40,886 nt of DNA from Bacteroidota bacterium (lineage in GTDB: Bacteria; Bacteroidota; Bacteroidia; 2-12-FULL-35-15), in contig JAQZBR010000003.1 of the NCBI GenBank assembly GCA_029237775.1, positions 274,599 through 315,484 of the forward strand, given 5' to 3'. Under the pieces are notes generated by a model. It was given only the letters and a program-made list of their open reading frames with translations, ran no database searches and was not told where the DNA came from. How positions within the stretch are numbered: position 1 is the first letter of the stretch; each line of letters opens with the position of its first letter. Positions 1-8,659 of the stretch are shown here, piece after piece. Position numbers and translations under genes: made by a program.

Positions 1-71
1 AAAAGTCATCCAAACAAGCACTTAAAAAAGTGTTATATGAGTTGAAGGCTCATCACGTATTGGACAAATAA
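1..71 (+). CDS. C-terminal tail of an unidentified protein (partial)
   Basis: Reading from base 3, an open frame encodes a lysine-rich tail ending KAHHVLDK and stops with TAA at 69-71. Only about 22 residues are inside the window, so no family can be named. It lies 22 bases upstream of the pyruvyl transferase on the same strand and would fit the last residues of another glycan-biosynthesis gene, but that is inference from position only. The other two + frames stop early in this stretch (TAA at 23-25 and TGA at 43-45). Confidence 0.5.
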   Translation, partial: KSSKQALKKVLYELKAHHVLDK

Positions 72-93
72 CAACTTAATTATTCAGAAAAGA

Positions 94-969
94 ATGAAGC
101 TAACATATCATGAAGGGAAAAATTTCGGAGACGCTTTGAACCCTTTGATATTTCATCATTTCCTTGGAAAGGATTTTTTTGATGAAGATTCTTCTGTTCA
201 GTTTATCGGTATTGGATCTATTCTTGGTTTAAAGACTCAAAAAGGGAAAAAGATTGTATTTTCCTCAGGATACGCTGCAGGTGATAATAAAACGTATGGC
301 GCGCCTCCTGTTATAAATGATGATTATGAGATCATCTGCGTGAGAGGACCTAAAACAGCCCAAGTTCTTAAACTGCCACAGGATAAAGCTATCGCTGATG
401 GTGCAGTCCTTATCCCAAAGGTGTATATGCCCGGTGTGAACAAGCGATTTAAATGTTCGATGATCCTGCATCACAAAAGCCTGGAGTTTTATAATGGTTG
501 GAAAGAGTTATGTGATCAGTGCGGAATACATTTAATAGATGCCCGGGGAGATGTCAAAGAAGTGATAGAGGAGATCCTGGCTTCTGAACTGGTATTGTGT
601 GAAGCAATGCATGGCGCCATTGTAGCAGATGCTTACAGGGTTAAATGGGCTGCAGTCAATTTTTATCCTCATATAAATCATTTTAAATGGCAGGACTGGT
701 GTGAATCTCTTAAGATGAATTACGCTCCTGATAATTGTTTTCATTATTTGCATGACCACGATTTTTTAACTGAGGTGGTTCATAACAAAACCAAAATGCC
801 GGTATTGTTTTCGAAATTAGTCGCTTTAATGGCGCTGAATTTCAGGAAACGCTCTGTTGTTAAATTTCTCGAACGGATGAAAAAAGCGCAGGGCCAGCTC
901 TCTGATGAAACGATATTGCATTCCAGACAATCTCAGTTGATTAATAAACTAGACCAATTAAAAAAATGA
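94..969 (+). CDS. polysaccharide pyruvyl transferase family protein
   Basis: Probable cytoplasmic transferase that places a pyruvyl ketal on a sugar of the repeat unit, with phosphoenolpyruvate as donor (family knowledge). The 291 residues begin with MKLTYHEGKNFGDALNP, the NFGD-type opening of the family. They continue with an ICVRGPKT stretch near residue 82, ADGAVLIP near 102, and CEAMHGAIVADAY near 168, the conserved HG region near the C-terminal half. Length fits the ExoV-like members. No signal peptide or membrane segment is seen. The stop overlaps the next start in an ATGA arrangement at 966-969, so translation is probably coupled to the GT4 gene. A pyruvylated, acidic polysaccharide is the inferred product. 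The exact sugar acceptor cannot be read from sequence. Confidence 0.85.
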   Translation: MKLTYHEGKNFGDALNPLIFHHFLGKDFFDEDSSVQFIGIGSILGLKTQKGKKIVFSSGYAAGDNKTYGAPPVINDDYEIICVRGPKTAQVLKLPQDKAIADGAVLIPKVYMPGVNKRFKCSMILHHKSLEFYNGWKELCDQCGIHLIDARGDVKEVIEEILASELVLCEAMHGAIVADAYRVKWAAVNFYPHINHFKWQDWCESLKMNYAPDNCFHYLHDHDFLTEVVHNKTKMPVLFSKLVALMALNFRKRSVVKFLERMKKAQGQLSDETILHSRQSQLINKLDQLKK

Positions 970-2105
970 AGCTCGGGATAATTTCATCAATGGCTGGTGC
1001 AGCCTGGGGGGGAAGCGAAGAGCTATGGCTTGAGCTAGGAAAAAAAGCTCTCGGTGCGGGAGACAGCGTAGCTTTATCTCTCTACGACTGGAAAGAAACT
1101 CCTGCTAAAGTCCGGGAGATAGTCTCACAAGGGGCTTCTTTAAGTTTGCGGTCAAGGATCAGCTATCCTGATATAAAAGGCAAAATCATCGGTAAGATCA
1201 TACAGAAATCTTTTGCAAAAAAACAGCTGGAACAATTTATCGGGAAAGAAAAGCCGGAAGTGTTGTTTGTTAGTCTTGGTGCGTTATGCGACCTGGAAAT
1301 TGACCCGTTGAGAGAATTCCTACGTGGCACATCAATTCCTTTTTTTTTAGTGGTTCACGTTAATACGGAGACGTATATTCCTGATAGGGCCAAGCTTGAA
1401 GAGGTAAGGGCGCTGTGTGTCAAAGCTCAAAAGATTTATTTTGTTTCAAAACGGATCATAGAGCAGGGCGAGAGGCAATTGATTCACAAGTTCGAAAATG
1501 CTCGAATCGCTGTTAACCCGGTGAATATAGACAAATTTGAATGTCTGAGTCTTCCGCGGGATCCTGTGGTTCAGATGGCGTGCGTGGGGAGGATTCAGAT
1601 GGATGTCAAAGGCCAGGCTCTTTTATTGCAGATTCTGTCATCGCAGGAATGGAAGAAAAGAGCATGGAATTTGAATTTCTTTGGAAAAGGTCCGGACGAA
1701 CTGTTTTTAAAGGAACTGGCAGAATTTTATGGTATAGCCGATAAAGTTTTTTTCAGAGGTCAGGTCAGCAACATTAAAAAGGAGATCTGGGAAAAAAATC
1801 ATTTGCTTGTAATGCCTTCTTATCAGGAAGGACTTCCGATTGTGCTTGTGGAGGCGATGTTGTGCGGGAGAACTGCAGTTTTAACAGACGTTGGAGGTAA
1901 CAGAGAATTGATCGAAGATGGCTTTTCCGGCTATATAGCCGATGGGACGACTCCATTTTCATTCGGGAAAGCTTTGGAAAGGGCATGGAATGATCAGCAA
2001 GACTGGCCGGTTAAAAGTGTAAATTCGTTTAATAAAGCAAATGAATATTACGGGCAAGATCCGGTAATGAAATTATTGAACGAAATAAAAGCTTACAAAT
2101 ATTAA
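966..2105 (+). CDS. glycosyltransferase family 4 (GT-B fold)
   Basis: Transfers a sugar from an activated nucleotide donor to the growing lipid-linked repeat unit at the cytoplasmic face (family knowledge). The N-terminal domain opens MKLGIISSMAGAAWGGSEE, with the glycine-rich GGSE loop typical of GT4 enzymes. The C-terminal half has VACVGRIQMDVKGQ-like and FFGKGPDE stretches, followed by the donor-binding EGLPIVLVEAM motif (E-x7-E type) and VLTDVGGNRELI. At 379 residues the length is normal for GT4. It overlaps the pyruvyl transferase gene by four bases. A run of seven G (1006-1012) falls in the GGSE loop codons and a run of nine T (1340-1348) lies further in. Donor and linkage are unknown. 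Confidence 0.88.
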   Translation: MKLGIISSMAGAAWGGSEELWLELGKKALGAGDSVALSLYDWKETPAKVREIVSQGASLSLRSRISYPDIKGKIIGKIIQKSFAKKQLEQFIGKEKPEVLFVSLGALCDLEIDPLREFLRGTSIPFFLVVHVNTETYIPDRAKLEEVRALCVKAQKIYFVSKRIIEQGERQLIHKFENARIAVNPVNIDKFECLSLPRDPVVQMACVGRIQMDVKGQALLLQILSSQEWKKRAWNLNFFGKGPDELFLKELAEFYGIADKVFFRGQVSNIKKEIWEKNHLLVMPSYQEGLPIVLVEAMLCGRTAVLTDVGGNRELIEDGFSGYIADGTTPFSFGKALERAWNDQQDWPVKSVNSFNKANEYYGQDPVMKLLNEIKAYKY

Positions 2106-2141
2106 GTCGCCTACCAAACAGGACAATTTTGTGCGTTAAGA

Positions 2142-3119
2142 ATGAAAATAAATAATCATGTTCCCGTTTTAGATGTCTTGAGAGCTCTCGCAGCTCTTTC
2201 GGTTTGTTTATATCATTTTGTCATCGGGCCCATAAACTTTATCACCAACGAAAGTGTATTAAATTTTTTTGGATATGGAAAATATGGTGTTCAGTTATTC
2301 TTTGTTATATCAGGATTTATTATCCCTTGGGCGTTATCAAAGTATGAGTATAATCTGAATAAATATCCTAAATTCTTATTGAAAAGATTCCTTCGATTGG
2401 AGCCACCTTATTTAATTTCAATAGCATTAGCACTTGGAGTACTTTTTGTCAGAGGTTTTTATTCTGAATTGCCATCTTCCAGGGTGGTACATCTTGATCA
2501 GTTTCTGTTGCACATCGGTTATTTAATACCGTTTTCAAATTATAAATGGATACTGGAAATTTATTGGACACTTGCGATAGAATTCCAGTTTTATCTTTTT
2601 ATGGGTTTGTTTTATTTCGCTATAATTAATAAAAGGTCAGGTGTAAGGATCTTGTCTTATATAATCGTTCTGTTCCTGTCATTTATTGGAACAAGGAACT
2701 TCGTATTCTACTGGTTACCTGTATTTTTATTGGGCAACATATTGTTTCTGTTTATGACATCTAAGATCAATCGGTCCGAATTTTATTTTGTGTCACTTAT
2801 TATCCAGATTTTTATTGGTGTTTTTTTATCAATACCAATTTTAGTGTCTTCAATAATTGCTTACTTGACGATACTATTTATGTTTAATTATTCCAATCGT
2901 GTTTTTGCATGGGTAGGAAAGATCTCATATTCAATATATCTTATTCACACAATTGTAGGGACCACCGTTATCAATATACTGTCTCATCACGTGCATTCCC
3001 CGATAATGAAAATGGCTGTCGTTCTCACAGGAGTTGCTGTAACTATTTTTGTTTCCTATATGATGTACTTACTGGTTGAAAAGCCATCGCAAAAGTTATC
3101 TTCAAAAATAAAATTATAA
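2142..3119 (+). CDS. membrane acyltransferase, acyltransferase-3 family
   Basis: Integral membrane O-acyltransferase likely to acetylate or otherwise acylate the polysaccharide or its lipid-linked unit (family knowledge). The 325 residues start near the family signature LDVLRALAALSVCLYHF, with the conserved Arg and His at the end of the first membrane helix. GKYGVQLFFVISGFII follows near residue 46. About ten hydrophobic segments cover the rest, and the end MYLLVEKPSQKL matches the conserved terminal VEKP. It follows the GT4 gene after 36 bases and precedes a GT2 gene by 3 bases. The acyl donor and acceptor are not determinable here. Base composition is more AT-rich than the flanking GT4, which is usual for membrane proteins. 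Confidence 0.88.
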   Translation: MKINNHVPVLDVLRALAALSVCLYHFVIGPINFITNESVLNFFGYGKYGVQLFFVISGFIIPWALSKYEYNLNKYPKFLLKRFLRLEPPYLISIALALGVLFVRGFYSELPSSRVVHLDQFLLHIGYLIPFSNYKWILEIYWTLAIEFQFYLFMGLFYFAIINKRSGVRILSYIIVLFLSFIGTRNFVFYWLPVFLLGNILFLFMTSKINRSEFYFVSLIIQIFIGVFLSIPILVSSIIAYLTILFMFNYSNRVFAWVGKISYSIYLIHTIVGTTVINILSHHVHSPIMKMAVVLTGVAVTIFVSYMMYLLVEKPSQKLSSKIKL

Positions 3120-3122
3120 ACT

Positions 3123-4043
3123 ATGATAAGTGAAGTTGATATTATAATAACTACTAAGAACCGACTTTCTGATCTATTGGTAACAATGGCTCACATGATA
3201 TCAATCGGGTTCAGCGAAAAACAATTTTATATCATTGATGACGCGTCTACAGACAATACATTCGACACGATCAAGAAATTATATCCGGGTTGTAATATCC
3301 GGTTCAACAGGGAATCCAGGGGCCTTATGGTTAATCGTTCAGATATGATGCTGTGGTCAGAAAACGACTTCGTTTTATCAATTGATGATGATTCTCATAT
3401 ACGAACGCGTGAAGATGTGGAAGAAGCCATTGCCCTTATGAAAAGCGACATCTCATACGGAATTTTTCATTTTCGTGTGTTCAATCAGATCGCACCGCCA
3501 CCTCCAAAAGAGCTTCTAAACAGAAAAGTAAGGTTACTGAGAGGATATATCGGTTGTGGCCATATAATCAGGCGGGATGTTATTCAAAAGCTCGGGCGGT
3601 ACCGCGAAGTGCTTGTTTTTTATTGTGAAGAGCTCGATTATTCTTTAAGGGCTTTCAAGTCAGGCTACTCTACAGTGAGCAGAGATGATCTGATTGTACA
3701 TCACAGGATAGACATGGCGCAGCGTGAAAAACAAAAAATAACGGTAAACTCTAAAGGCATTTACGGGCGCGAATGGCGGAATATTCATCTGTATTCAAAT
3801 AATCTCATAATTACTGCACTATATTATCCTCCCGGATTTGATATAGCTTTTATTGTTTATCGCCTATTCTCAGCTTTTTTTAATATGGCTTTAAAAGAAA
3901 AGCAATTCTTCGGTTTTTTCAAAATGCTTAAACGATTTTTAGGATTTTTACCTTATTGTTTTAAAAATTCTGACAAATTGAGCTATAGCTCGTTTTTTGA
4001 GTGGTTTTCATATCCTGACATGACTGATTCCAATACGGTTTAA
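3123..4043 (+). CDS. glycosyltransferase family 2 (GT-A fold)
   Basis: Nucleotide-sugar glycosyltransferase. The N-terminal IIITTKNR and YIIDDASTDNT stretches are the classical GT2 nucleotide-binding opening. SIDDDSHI near residue 89 supplies the DxD-type metal ligand and FYCEELDYSLRA near 180 supplies the acidic catalytic region. It has 306 residues, with no multi-span C-terminal membrane domain, only hydrophobic patches around 235-270. Spacing of 3 bases from the acyltransferase gene points to the same transcript. It is the last gene before a 101-base gap holding a long-range inverted repeat and a candidate promoter, so it may close a transcription unit. Sugar specificity is unknown. Confidence 0.87.
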   Translation: MISEVDIIITTKNRLSDLLVTMAHMISIGFSEKQFYIIDDASTDNTFDTIKKLYPGCNIRFNRESRGLMVNRSDMMLWSENDFVLSIDDDSHIRTREDVEEAIALMKSDISYGIFHFRVFNQIAPPPPKELLNRKVRLLRGYIGCGHIIRRDVIQKLGRYREVLVFYCEELDYSLRAFKSGYSTVSRDDLIVHHRIDMAQREKQKITVNSKGIYGREWRNIHLYSNNLIITALYYPPGFDIAFIVYRLFSAFFNMALKEKQFFGFFKMLKRFLGFLPYCFKNSDKLSYSSFFEWFSYPDMTDSNTV

Positions 4044-4110
4044 GAGAGTTGAGTACTGCTAATTCGATACTCCCGAGATATGTAACACGGAACCTGCACT
4101 CTCTCTTAAA
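4039..4110. repeat. 10-bp inverted repeat spanning the GT2 stop and the gap before the DUF4956 gene
   Basis: TTTAAGAGAG at 4039-4048 is perfectly complementary to CTCTCTTAAA at 4101-4110, separated by 52 bases. The GT2 stop codon TAA lies in the left arm. The right arm runs into six A rather than a T tract, so this is not a canonical intrinsic terminator on the + strand. It may form a long-range RNA stem or be a binding site. It sits directly before a candidate promoter at 4118-4125. Confidence 0.45.
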
Positions 4111-4117
4111 AAATGCT

Positions 4118-4125
4118 TAAATTTG
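4118..4125 (+). promoter_or_regulatory. candidate -7 box TAAATTTG before the DUF4956 gene
   Basis: TAAATTTG is an exact match to the Bacteroidota -7 element TAnnTTTG and lies 19 bases before the ATG at 4145. No clear TTG/TTTG element is found at the expected upstream distance. If used, it would give a 5' leader of roughly a dozen bases and make the phosphate-module genes independently transcribed. Confidence 0.4.
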
Positions 4126-4144
4126 CCTGCCCAAACACAGCGCT

Positions 4145-4828
4145 ATGAATAATTTTAAAGCATTTATATCTGATAACCTTTCCGGATTTTCTCCTAAAGC
4201 CATCCCAGGATTTATTTTCAGTTTTATTATTTGTGCAATTTTAGCTTTTATTCTCGGTAAATTTTATGTGCGTTATGGAAATGCATTATCAAACAGAAAA
4301 GCATTCGCAAGAAATTTTATTGTCTTAGCAATTACAACAATGTTTATCATTTCAGTTGTAAAATCTTCCCTGGCATTGTCTTTAGGACTGGTGGGCGCTT
4401 TGTCAATCGTTCGTTTCAGGGCAGCGATTAAGGAGCCCGAGGAATTAACGTATCTTTTCCTCACTATTGCAATAGGGCTTGGCTGCGGTGCAGGTCTAAC
4501 AATCCTCACCATTCTTGCATTTGTAGGATTCATAATGGTGATCTGGTTTATAAACAGATATCAGAAAAGCATAGAATCACAGAGTTTATATCTTACTGTT
4601 TCCGGAAGCGCTTCAACGGAGATAAATCTTAAGAGCCTTGTGAACGTACTGAAAAAGTATGCCTCTGCCATTAAGCTGAAAAGGACCGATGAATCTGAAA
4701 CCATGATTGAAGCTTCTTTTTTTGTAGAGTTTGAGGATTTTGAAAAGCTGGAGCTTGCCAAAGTTGAACTGAAAAGTATTCATCCATCCATAACTATCTC
4801 GTTTATGGATAATACAAGGGATCTTTAA
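4145..4828 (+). CDS. DUF4956 domain-containing membrane protein
   Basis: A 227-residue inner-membrane protein of unknown biochemical function. About three to four hydrophobic segments are visible, near residues 18-40, 53-85 and 98-135. They surround the hallmark GALSIVRFRAAIKEPEE, the most conserved stretch of DUF4956, near residues 84-100. The last 90 residues are soluble and mixed charge. Homologues commonly sit beside VTC-domain and CotH genes (family knowledge), and here the VTC gene follows after 13 bases. I infer that it is the membrane partner of the VTC protein, by loose analogy to multi-subunit VTC complexes. The family is clear; the role is inferred. Confidence 0.85.
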   Translation: MNNFKAFISDNLSGFSPKAIPGFIFSFIICAILAFILGKFYVRYGNALSNRKAFARNFIVLAITTMFIISVVKSSLALSLGLVGALSIVRFRAAIKEPEELTYLFLTIAIGLGCGAGLTILTILAFVGFIMVIWFINRYQKSIESQSLYLTVSGSASTEINLKSLVNVLKKYASAIKLKRTDESETMIEASFFVEFEDFEKLELAKVELKSIHPSITISFMDNTRDL

Positions 4829-4841
4829 TTCGTCCGGTTTC

Positions 4842-5528
4842 ATGAAAGAACAACAAGAACCCTTACGTTATGAACGTAAGTTTTTGATCACGGATTATTC
4901 TTTCAAAGATGTGGAACAGATAATAAAGTTTCATCCCGCCTGTTTTTCTGAAATATTTCATCAGCGCCAGGTTAATAATATTTATTTCGATACTCTTGGT
5001 TTCGCTAATTACTACGATAATGTGGAGGGCTCAAGGGAAAGGCTAAAAGTGCGCATCAGATGGTATGGTGATCTCTTTGGTGAGATCAGTAAGCCTGTTC
5101 TTGAATATAAGATAAAAAAGGGGCTTCTTGGGAAAAAAGACTCGTACAGGTTAAATCCGTTTATCCTCGGGCAGAGCTTTAGCCGCAAAAATATCGAAAG
5201 CTCAATGTTAAATTTGAATATACCGGAAAATATTCAGAATGAACTATTATCACTAAAGCCGGCTCTTTTGAACAACTACATCAGAAAGTATTTTTTATCT
5301 GCCGATAAAAAATTCAGAATCACGGTTGACTTCGATTTAAATTATTATAAAATTTTCTACGGTACAAATCCCTTTCTTCACAAAACCCTTGATCATCGCG
5401 CAGTTGTTCTTGAATTGAAATATGACTCAGAAGATGAAGCGCAGGCTAAAGAGATTGGTACAGATCTGCCATTTATGATGACGAAGAATTCGAAGTATTT
5501 GAGAGGGCTGGAACTCCTGTTTTTATAA
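4842..5528 (+). CDS. polyphosphate polymerase (VTC) domain-containing protein
   Basis: 228 residues forming a single triphosphate-tunnel type VTC domain, which in yeast Vtc4 makes polyphosphate from ATP (family knowledge). Visible basic and acidic tunnel motifs: RYERKFLI at 9-16, NNIYFDT at 45-51, the RIR pair R71 and R73, LEYKIKKG at 87-94, YIRKYF at 146-151, VVLELKYD at 188-195 with E191 and K193, and the terminal TKNSKYLRG with K215 and K218. These fit the pattern of nucleotide-, phosphate- and metal-binding residues of the family. There is no SPX domain and no membrane segment, so it is probably a cytoplasmic protein working with the DUF4956 neighbour. An alternative substrate to polyphosphate is possible. 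The family call is strong; the product is inferred. Confidence 0.87.
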   Translation: MKEQQEPLRYERKFLITDYSFKDVEQIIKFHPACFSEIFHQRQVNNIYFDTLGFANYYDNVEGSRERLKVRIRWYGDLFGEISKPVLEYKIKKGLLGKKDSYRLNPFILGQSFSRKNIESSMLNLNIPENIQNELLSLKPALLNNYIRKYFLSADKKFRITVDFDLNYYKIFYGTNPFLHKTLDHRAVVLELKYDSEDEAQAKEIGTDLPFMMTKNSKYLRGLELLFL

Positions 5529-5545
5529 GTCAACTAAACGGAATA

Positions 5546-7282
5546 ATGAAATCAATCAAATCAACTGGTCGTGCTATGGGAATTCCTCTCAGGCTGTTTG
5601 TGCTGATGGTTTTTCTTCTTGCAGTAAGTGCTTTTATCCTTTCTCTTAAATTTTCTGGTGCCGGGCAAACAGAAAATCCGATATTGAAACCTGATCCGGG
5701 GCTTAAAGTACCGGAATGTGATAAAGAAAGCGGCTTTTATCCGCAGGCATTTACAATCAAATTGTCATCTTCCTCAAAGATCTATTATACTCTTGACGGA
5801 TCCGAACCATCGCTTAAATCAAATTTATATACCGGGCATCTGTTCATTGAAGAAAGGACAGATAATTCTTCGGGGTTATCTTTTATCCCCACTTCAACAC
5901 GATGGAAACCACCATTGAATGGTGTATTTAAGGGAACGGTATTAAGAGCAATATCCGTAGATGAGAATAACAGAAAAAGCATTGAGCTTGTCAGAAATTT
6001 TTTTGTGCACCCCCGCTCTGTCAATCGGTACAGCATTCCGGTAATCACGATCACCGTAGATCCTGACGATTTTTTCGGTTACAGCAAGGGTATTTATGTA
6101 ATGGGTAAAAAATACGAGGATAAAGATTTTTATCTGAGGAAACATCTGTCATTGAATATGCCCTGGTGGGATTATCCTGCTAACTATCGCGCAAGAGGTA
6201 TCCAATCAGAGAGAAATGCTCATGTGGAACTGTTCGAAAATGGGGTTCAGACACTGACAATAAATACACGAATAAGGATCAATGGAAATGCAACCCGCGG
6301 CTTCAGTCAGAAATCTCTGAGAGTTTTGATTGATAACGCTGGCGAAGATTCTGCAGGAATTCATTATGAATTATTTCCCGGTTACAGAGTACATAAGTTT
6401 AATTCATTTATTTTGAGGAACGGTGGCAATGACTGGGATAAGACTATGTTCCGCGATGCCTTGATTCAATCTGTTATGAAACATTCCGATCTGGATATCC
6501 AGCAATATCGGCCAACGGTTGTTTTTATAAACGGGGAGTACTGGGGCGTTCACAATTTGCGCGAAAAGCTGGATGAACATTATCTTTCAAATAAACACGA
6601 TCTTAATACAGATAGTTTATCGATATTGGAATTCGATGGCGTGTTAGCATATGGGCAAAAAAAAGACAGTAAAAGCTTTAAAGACCTGTTGGCTTTTGTG
6701 CGGACTCATGATCTCGGGAATTCTGCAAATTATAATTATGTAACCCGGCAGATAGATACAGGCAGTTTTATGGATTTTATTATAGCAAATGTCTATTTTT
6801 GTAATTCCGACTGGCCTAATAACAATGTGCGGTTTTGGCGCTACAGAGCAATTGGAGGGAATGATAGTTTGTTTATTAAGGATGGAAGATGGAGGTGGAT
6901 GCTGTATGACACGGATTGGGGCTTTGGCTATACAGGTAAAGAAGCGGTAAAAATGGATCTTTTGGAAAGGGCATCGAAGATTGGAAGCATAGGTGTGCTT
7001 TTCAGCTCGCTGATCAGGAACGATTCTTTCAGATCAGCTTTTAAGCAGCGGTTTTTATTTCATCTGGATCACACTTTCAATGTTGCTCATATCAATAAAC
7101 AGATTGACGGATTTGCAAATGTTTTGGATCCGGAAATGACAGAACATATTAACCGTTGGAGAAGTATTGGGTCCTACGAACAGTGGAAAGATTATGTATT
7201 GGAGTTGCGGGAGTTCGCAAAGCTCCGCAATGAGATTCAGAGACAACAGTTAAATCAGTTTATAAAAAAGGCAGAACAATAA
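5546..7282 (+). CDS. CotH kinase family protein with chitobiase-type C-terminal domain and N-terminal anchor
   Basis: 578 residues. An N-terminal hydrophobic segment (about 15-35) after a basic start looks like a signal anchor, placing the rest outside the cytoplasmic membrane. Residues about 60-150 hold a chitobiase/beta-hexosaminidase C-terminal-like module with YYTLDGSEPS at 80-89. The CotH domain follows: RIRINGNATRGFSQKSLRV (242-260) with the nucleotide-binding Lys region, RNGGNDWDKTMFRDAL (291-306), FINGEYWGVHNLREKLDE (327-344), NSDWPNNNVRFWR (420-432) and the metal-binding YDTDWGFG (454-461). CotH of spore formers is an atypical protein kinase (family knowledge). All key motifs appear intact, so phosphotransfer is plausible, with protein or glycan as substrate. 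It lies between the VTC gene (17-base gap) and the polymerase-like gene (next start directly after its stop). Confidence 0.87.
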   Translation: MKSIKSTGRAMGIPLRLFVLMVFLLAVSAFILSLKFSGAGQTENPILKPDPGLKVPECDKESGFYPQAFTIKLSSSSKIYYTLDGSEPSLKSNLYTGHLFIEERTDNSSGLSFIPTSTRWKPPLNGVFKGTVLRAISVDENNRKSIELVRNFFVHPRSVNRYSIPVITITVDPDDFFGYSKGIYVMGKKYEDKDFYLRKHLSLNMPWWDYPANYRARGIQSERNAHVELFENGVQTLTINTRIRINGNATRGFSQKSLRVLIDNAGEDSAGIHYELFPGYRVHKFNSFILRNGGNDWDKTMFRDALIQSVMKHSDLDIQQYRPTVVFINGEYWGVHNLREKLDEHYLSNKHDLNTDSLSILEFDGVLAYGQKKDSKSFKDLLAFVRTHDLGNSANYNYVTRQIDTGSFMDFIIANVYFCNSDWPNNNVRFWRYRAIGGNDSLFIKDGRWRWMLYDTDWGFGYTGKEAVKMDLLERASKIGSIGVLFSSLIRNDSFRSAFKQRFLFHLDHTFNVAHINKQIDGFANVLDPEMTEHINRWRSIGSYEQWKDYVLELREFAKLRNEIQRQQLNQFIKKAEQ

Positions 7283-8659
7283 ATGCGTGAATATTATAAG
7301 GAGCATGTTCAGATGTATCTACTCTTCAGCCTTTGGCTGCTTGTTGGAATATACGGAGGACCCCTTATTTATCTGATTTTGCCCGCAACTCTTTATCTTC
7401 TCCTAAAAAAAGGAATGTACGAAGAGATTTTAATCGGCTACCTTTTTATACTTGTACTATCTGACAGTTCAGTAGACAGCCTGCTTTTTGCCAAAAATGT
7501 AAAGAATGTTTACATTGTGATCTTATCACTTATCTTCTTTACTCAGTCCGCAGGCTTTCAGCCTTTCAATAAGCTTTACAGGATTTTTATTCCCTTTTTT
7601 GCTATGGCGCTGATCACGATGATGTTTGGTTTTAATGAATCTTTTTTCTTTACGAGCGTTCAGAAGACAATTTCATACATACTCTCATTCATGGTAGTCC
7701 CAAATTTTGTTGCGAAATTATTTAATGATGAAGGTGAGGATTTTTTAAGGAGGTTCATATTCTTTTTATTTACCGTACTGGCGGTTGGGTTTCTGTTAAG
7801 ATTAGTTTCTCCTGAAATAGCTTTGCTTCCTGAAGGTCGCTACAGAGGTGTTTTTGGTGGGCCTAATGGATTGGGGATATATTGTGTATTGAGTTTTATC
7901 AGCTTTTACATATTAACGGATTTCTTTCCGGATCTCTTTAACAAAAATGAGAAGCTGTTAATGTATAGTGCCATCTTAATTTCTATCGTTCTTTGCGGCT
8001 CAAGGAATACGGTAATATCTGTCCTCATCTTTTATCTCTTTCAAAGATTTTTCAGCCTTTCGCCTTTTTTAGGTTTCCTGTTTTTCTTGATTGCTGTTGT
8101 GGTTTCCGAATTGATCAGCAGTAATGCCACTGCAATAATTTTATCACTTGGCCTGGGTGAATATTTCCGGACAAATACTATTGAAGAGGGTAGTGGACGA
8201 TATATAGCCTGGGGATTTGCCTGGAAGCAGATACAATACAATTTCTTTGTTGGTAAAGGTTTTTCCTATAATGAATCCTATATGAGACACCATTATGGAG
8301 AATTGCTGAAACTGAATCATCAGGGCGGAATACATAATTCCTTCTTAACTTTCTGGTTCGATCATGGCCTGATTGGTTTGCTGATTTATTTGAGATGTTA
8401 TATTCTGATGTTTATCAAAGCAGCAAAAAATACGAAATATGCATTTCCAATATTATTTTCAATTTCATTTTCTGCTTTTTTTGAATCCTGGTTGGTAGGT
8501 TCTCTCAGCGCTTTTGCTTTTCTCGGGCTCTTTATTTTCACTGTGATAACAAGTGAAGAAATGACGTTAAAACGTGAGCAACAGGTAATTAATGATGATG
8601 ACAATAACGTAACTTTATTACCTCCAATCGTTGATCACCAATTGAATATTTGTAGATGA
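7283..8659 (+). CDS. O-antigen ligase / polymerase-like membrane protein (Wzy or WaaL type)
   Basis: 458 residues with about eleven to twelve hydrophobic segments. A larger loop contains GVFGGPNGLGIYC near residue 193 and GIHNSFLTFWFDHGLIGLLIY near 351-371, the HNSFL region being typical of the Wzy_C/O-antigen ligase superfamily. It is expected to polymerise repeat units or ligate glycan on the outer face of the inner membrane (family knowledge). It is the only polymerase/ligase candidate in the window. No flippase (Wzx) or Wza/Wzc export gene is seen, so these should lie outside. The start codon abuts the preceding CotH stop and the 3' end overlaps the next start (8656-8659), which implies tight translational coupling with the two CotH genes. 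Confidence 0.83.
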   Translation: MREYYKEHVQMYLLFSLWLLVGIYGGPLIYLILPATLYLLLKKGMYEEILIGYLFILVLSDSSVDSLLFAKNVKNVYIVILSLIFFTQSAGFQPFNKLYRIFIPFFAMALITMMFGFNESFFFTSVQKTISYILSFMVVPNFVAKLFNDEGEDFLRRFIFFLFTVLAVGFLLRLVSPEIALLPEGRYRGVFGGPNGLGIYCVLSFISFYILTDFFPDLFNKNEKLLMYSAILISIVLCGSRNTVISVLIFYLFQRFFSLSPFLGFLFFLIAVVVSELISSNATAIILSLGLGEYFRTNTIEEGSGRYIAWGFAWKQIQYNFFVGKGFSYNESYMRHHYGELLKLNHQGGIHNSFLTFWFDHGLIGLLIYLRCYILMFIKAAKNTKYAFPILFSISFSAFFESWLVGSLSAFAFLGLFIFTVITSEEMTLKREQQVINDDDNNVTLLPPIVDHQLNICR

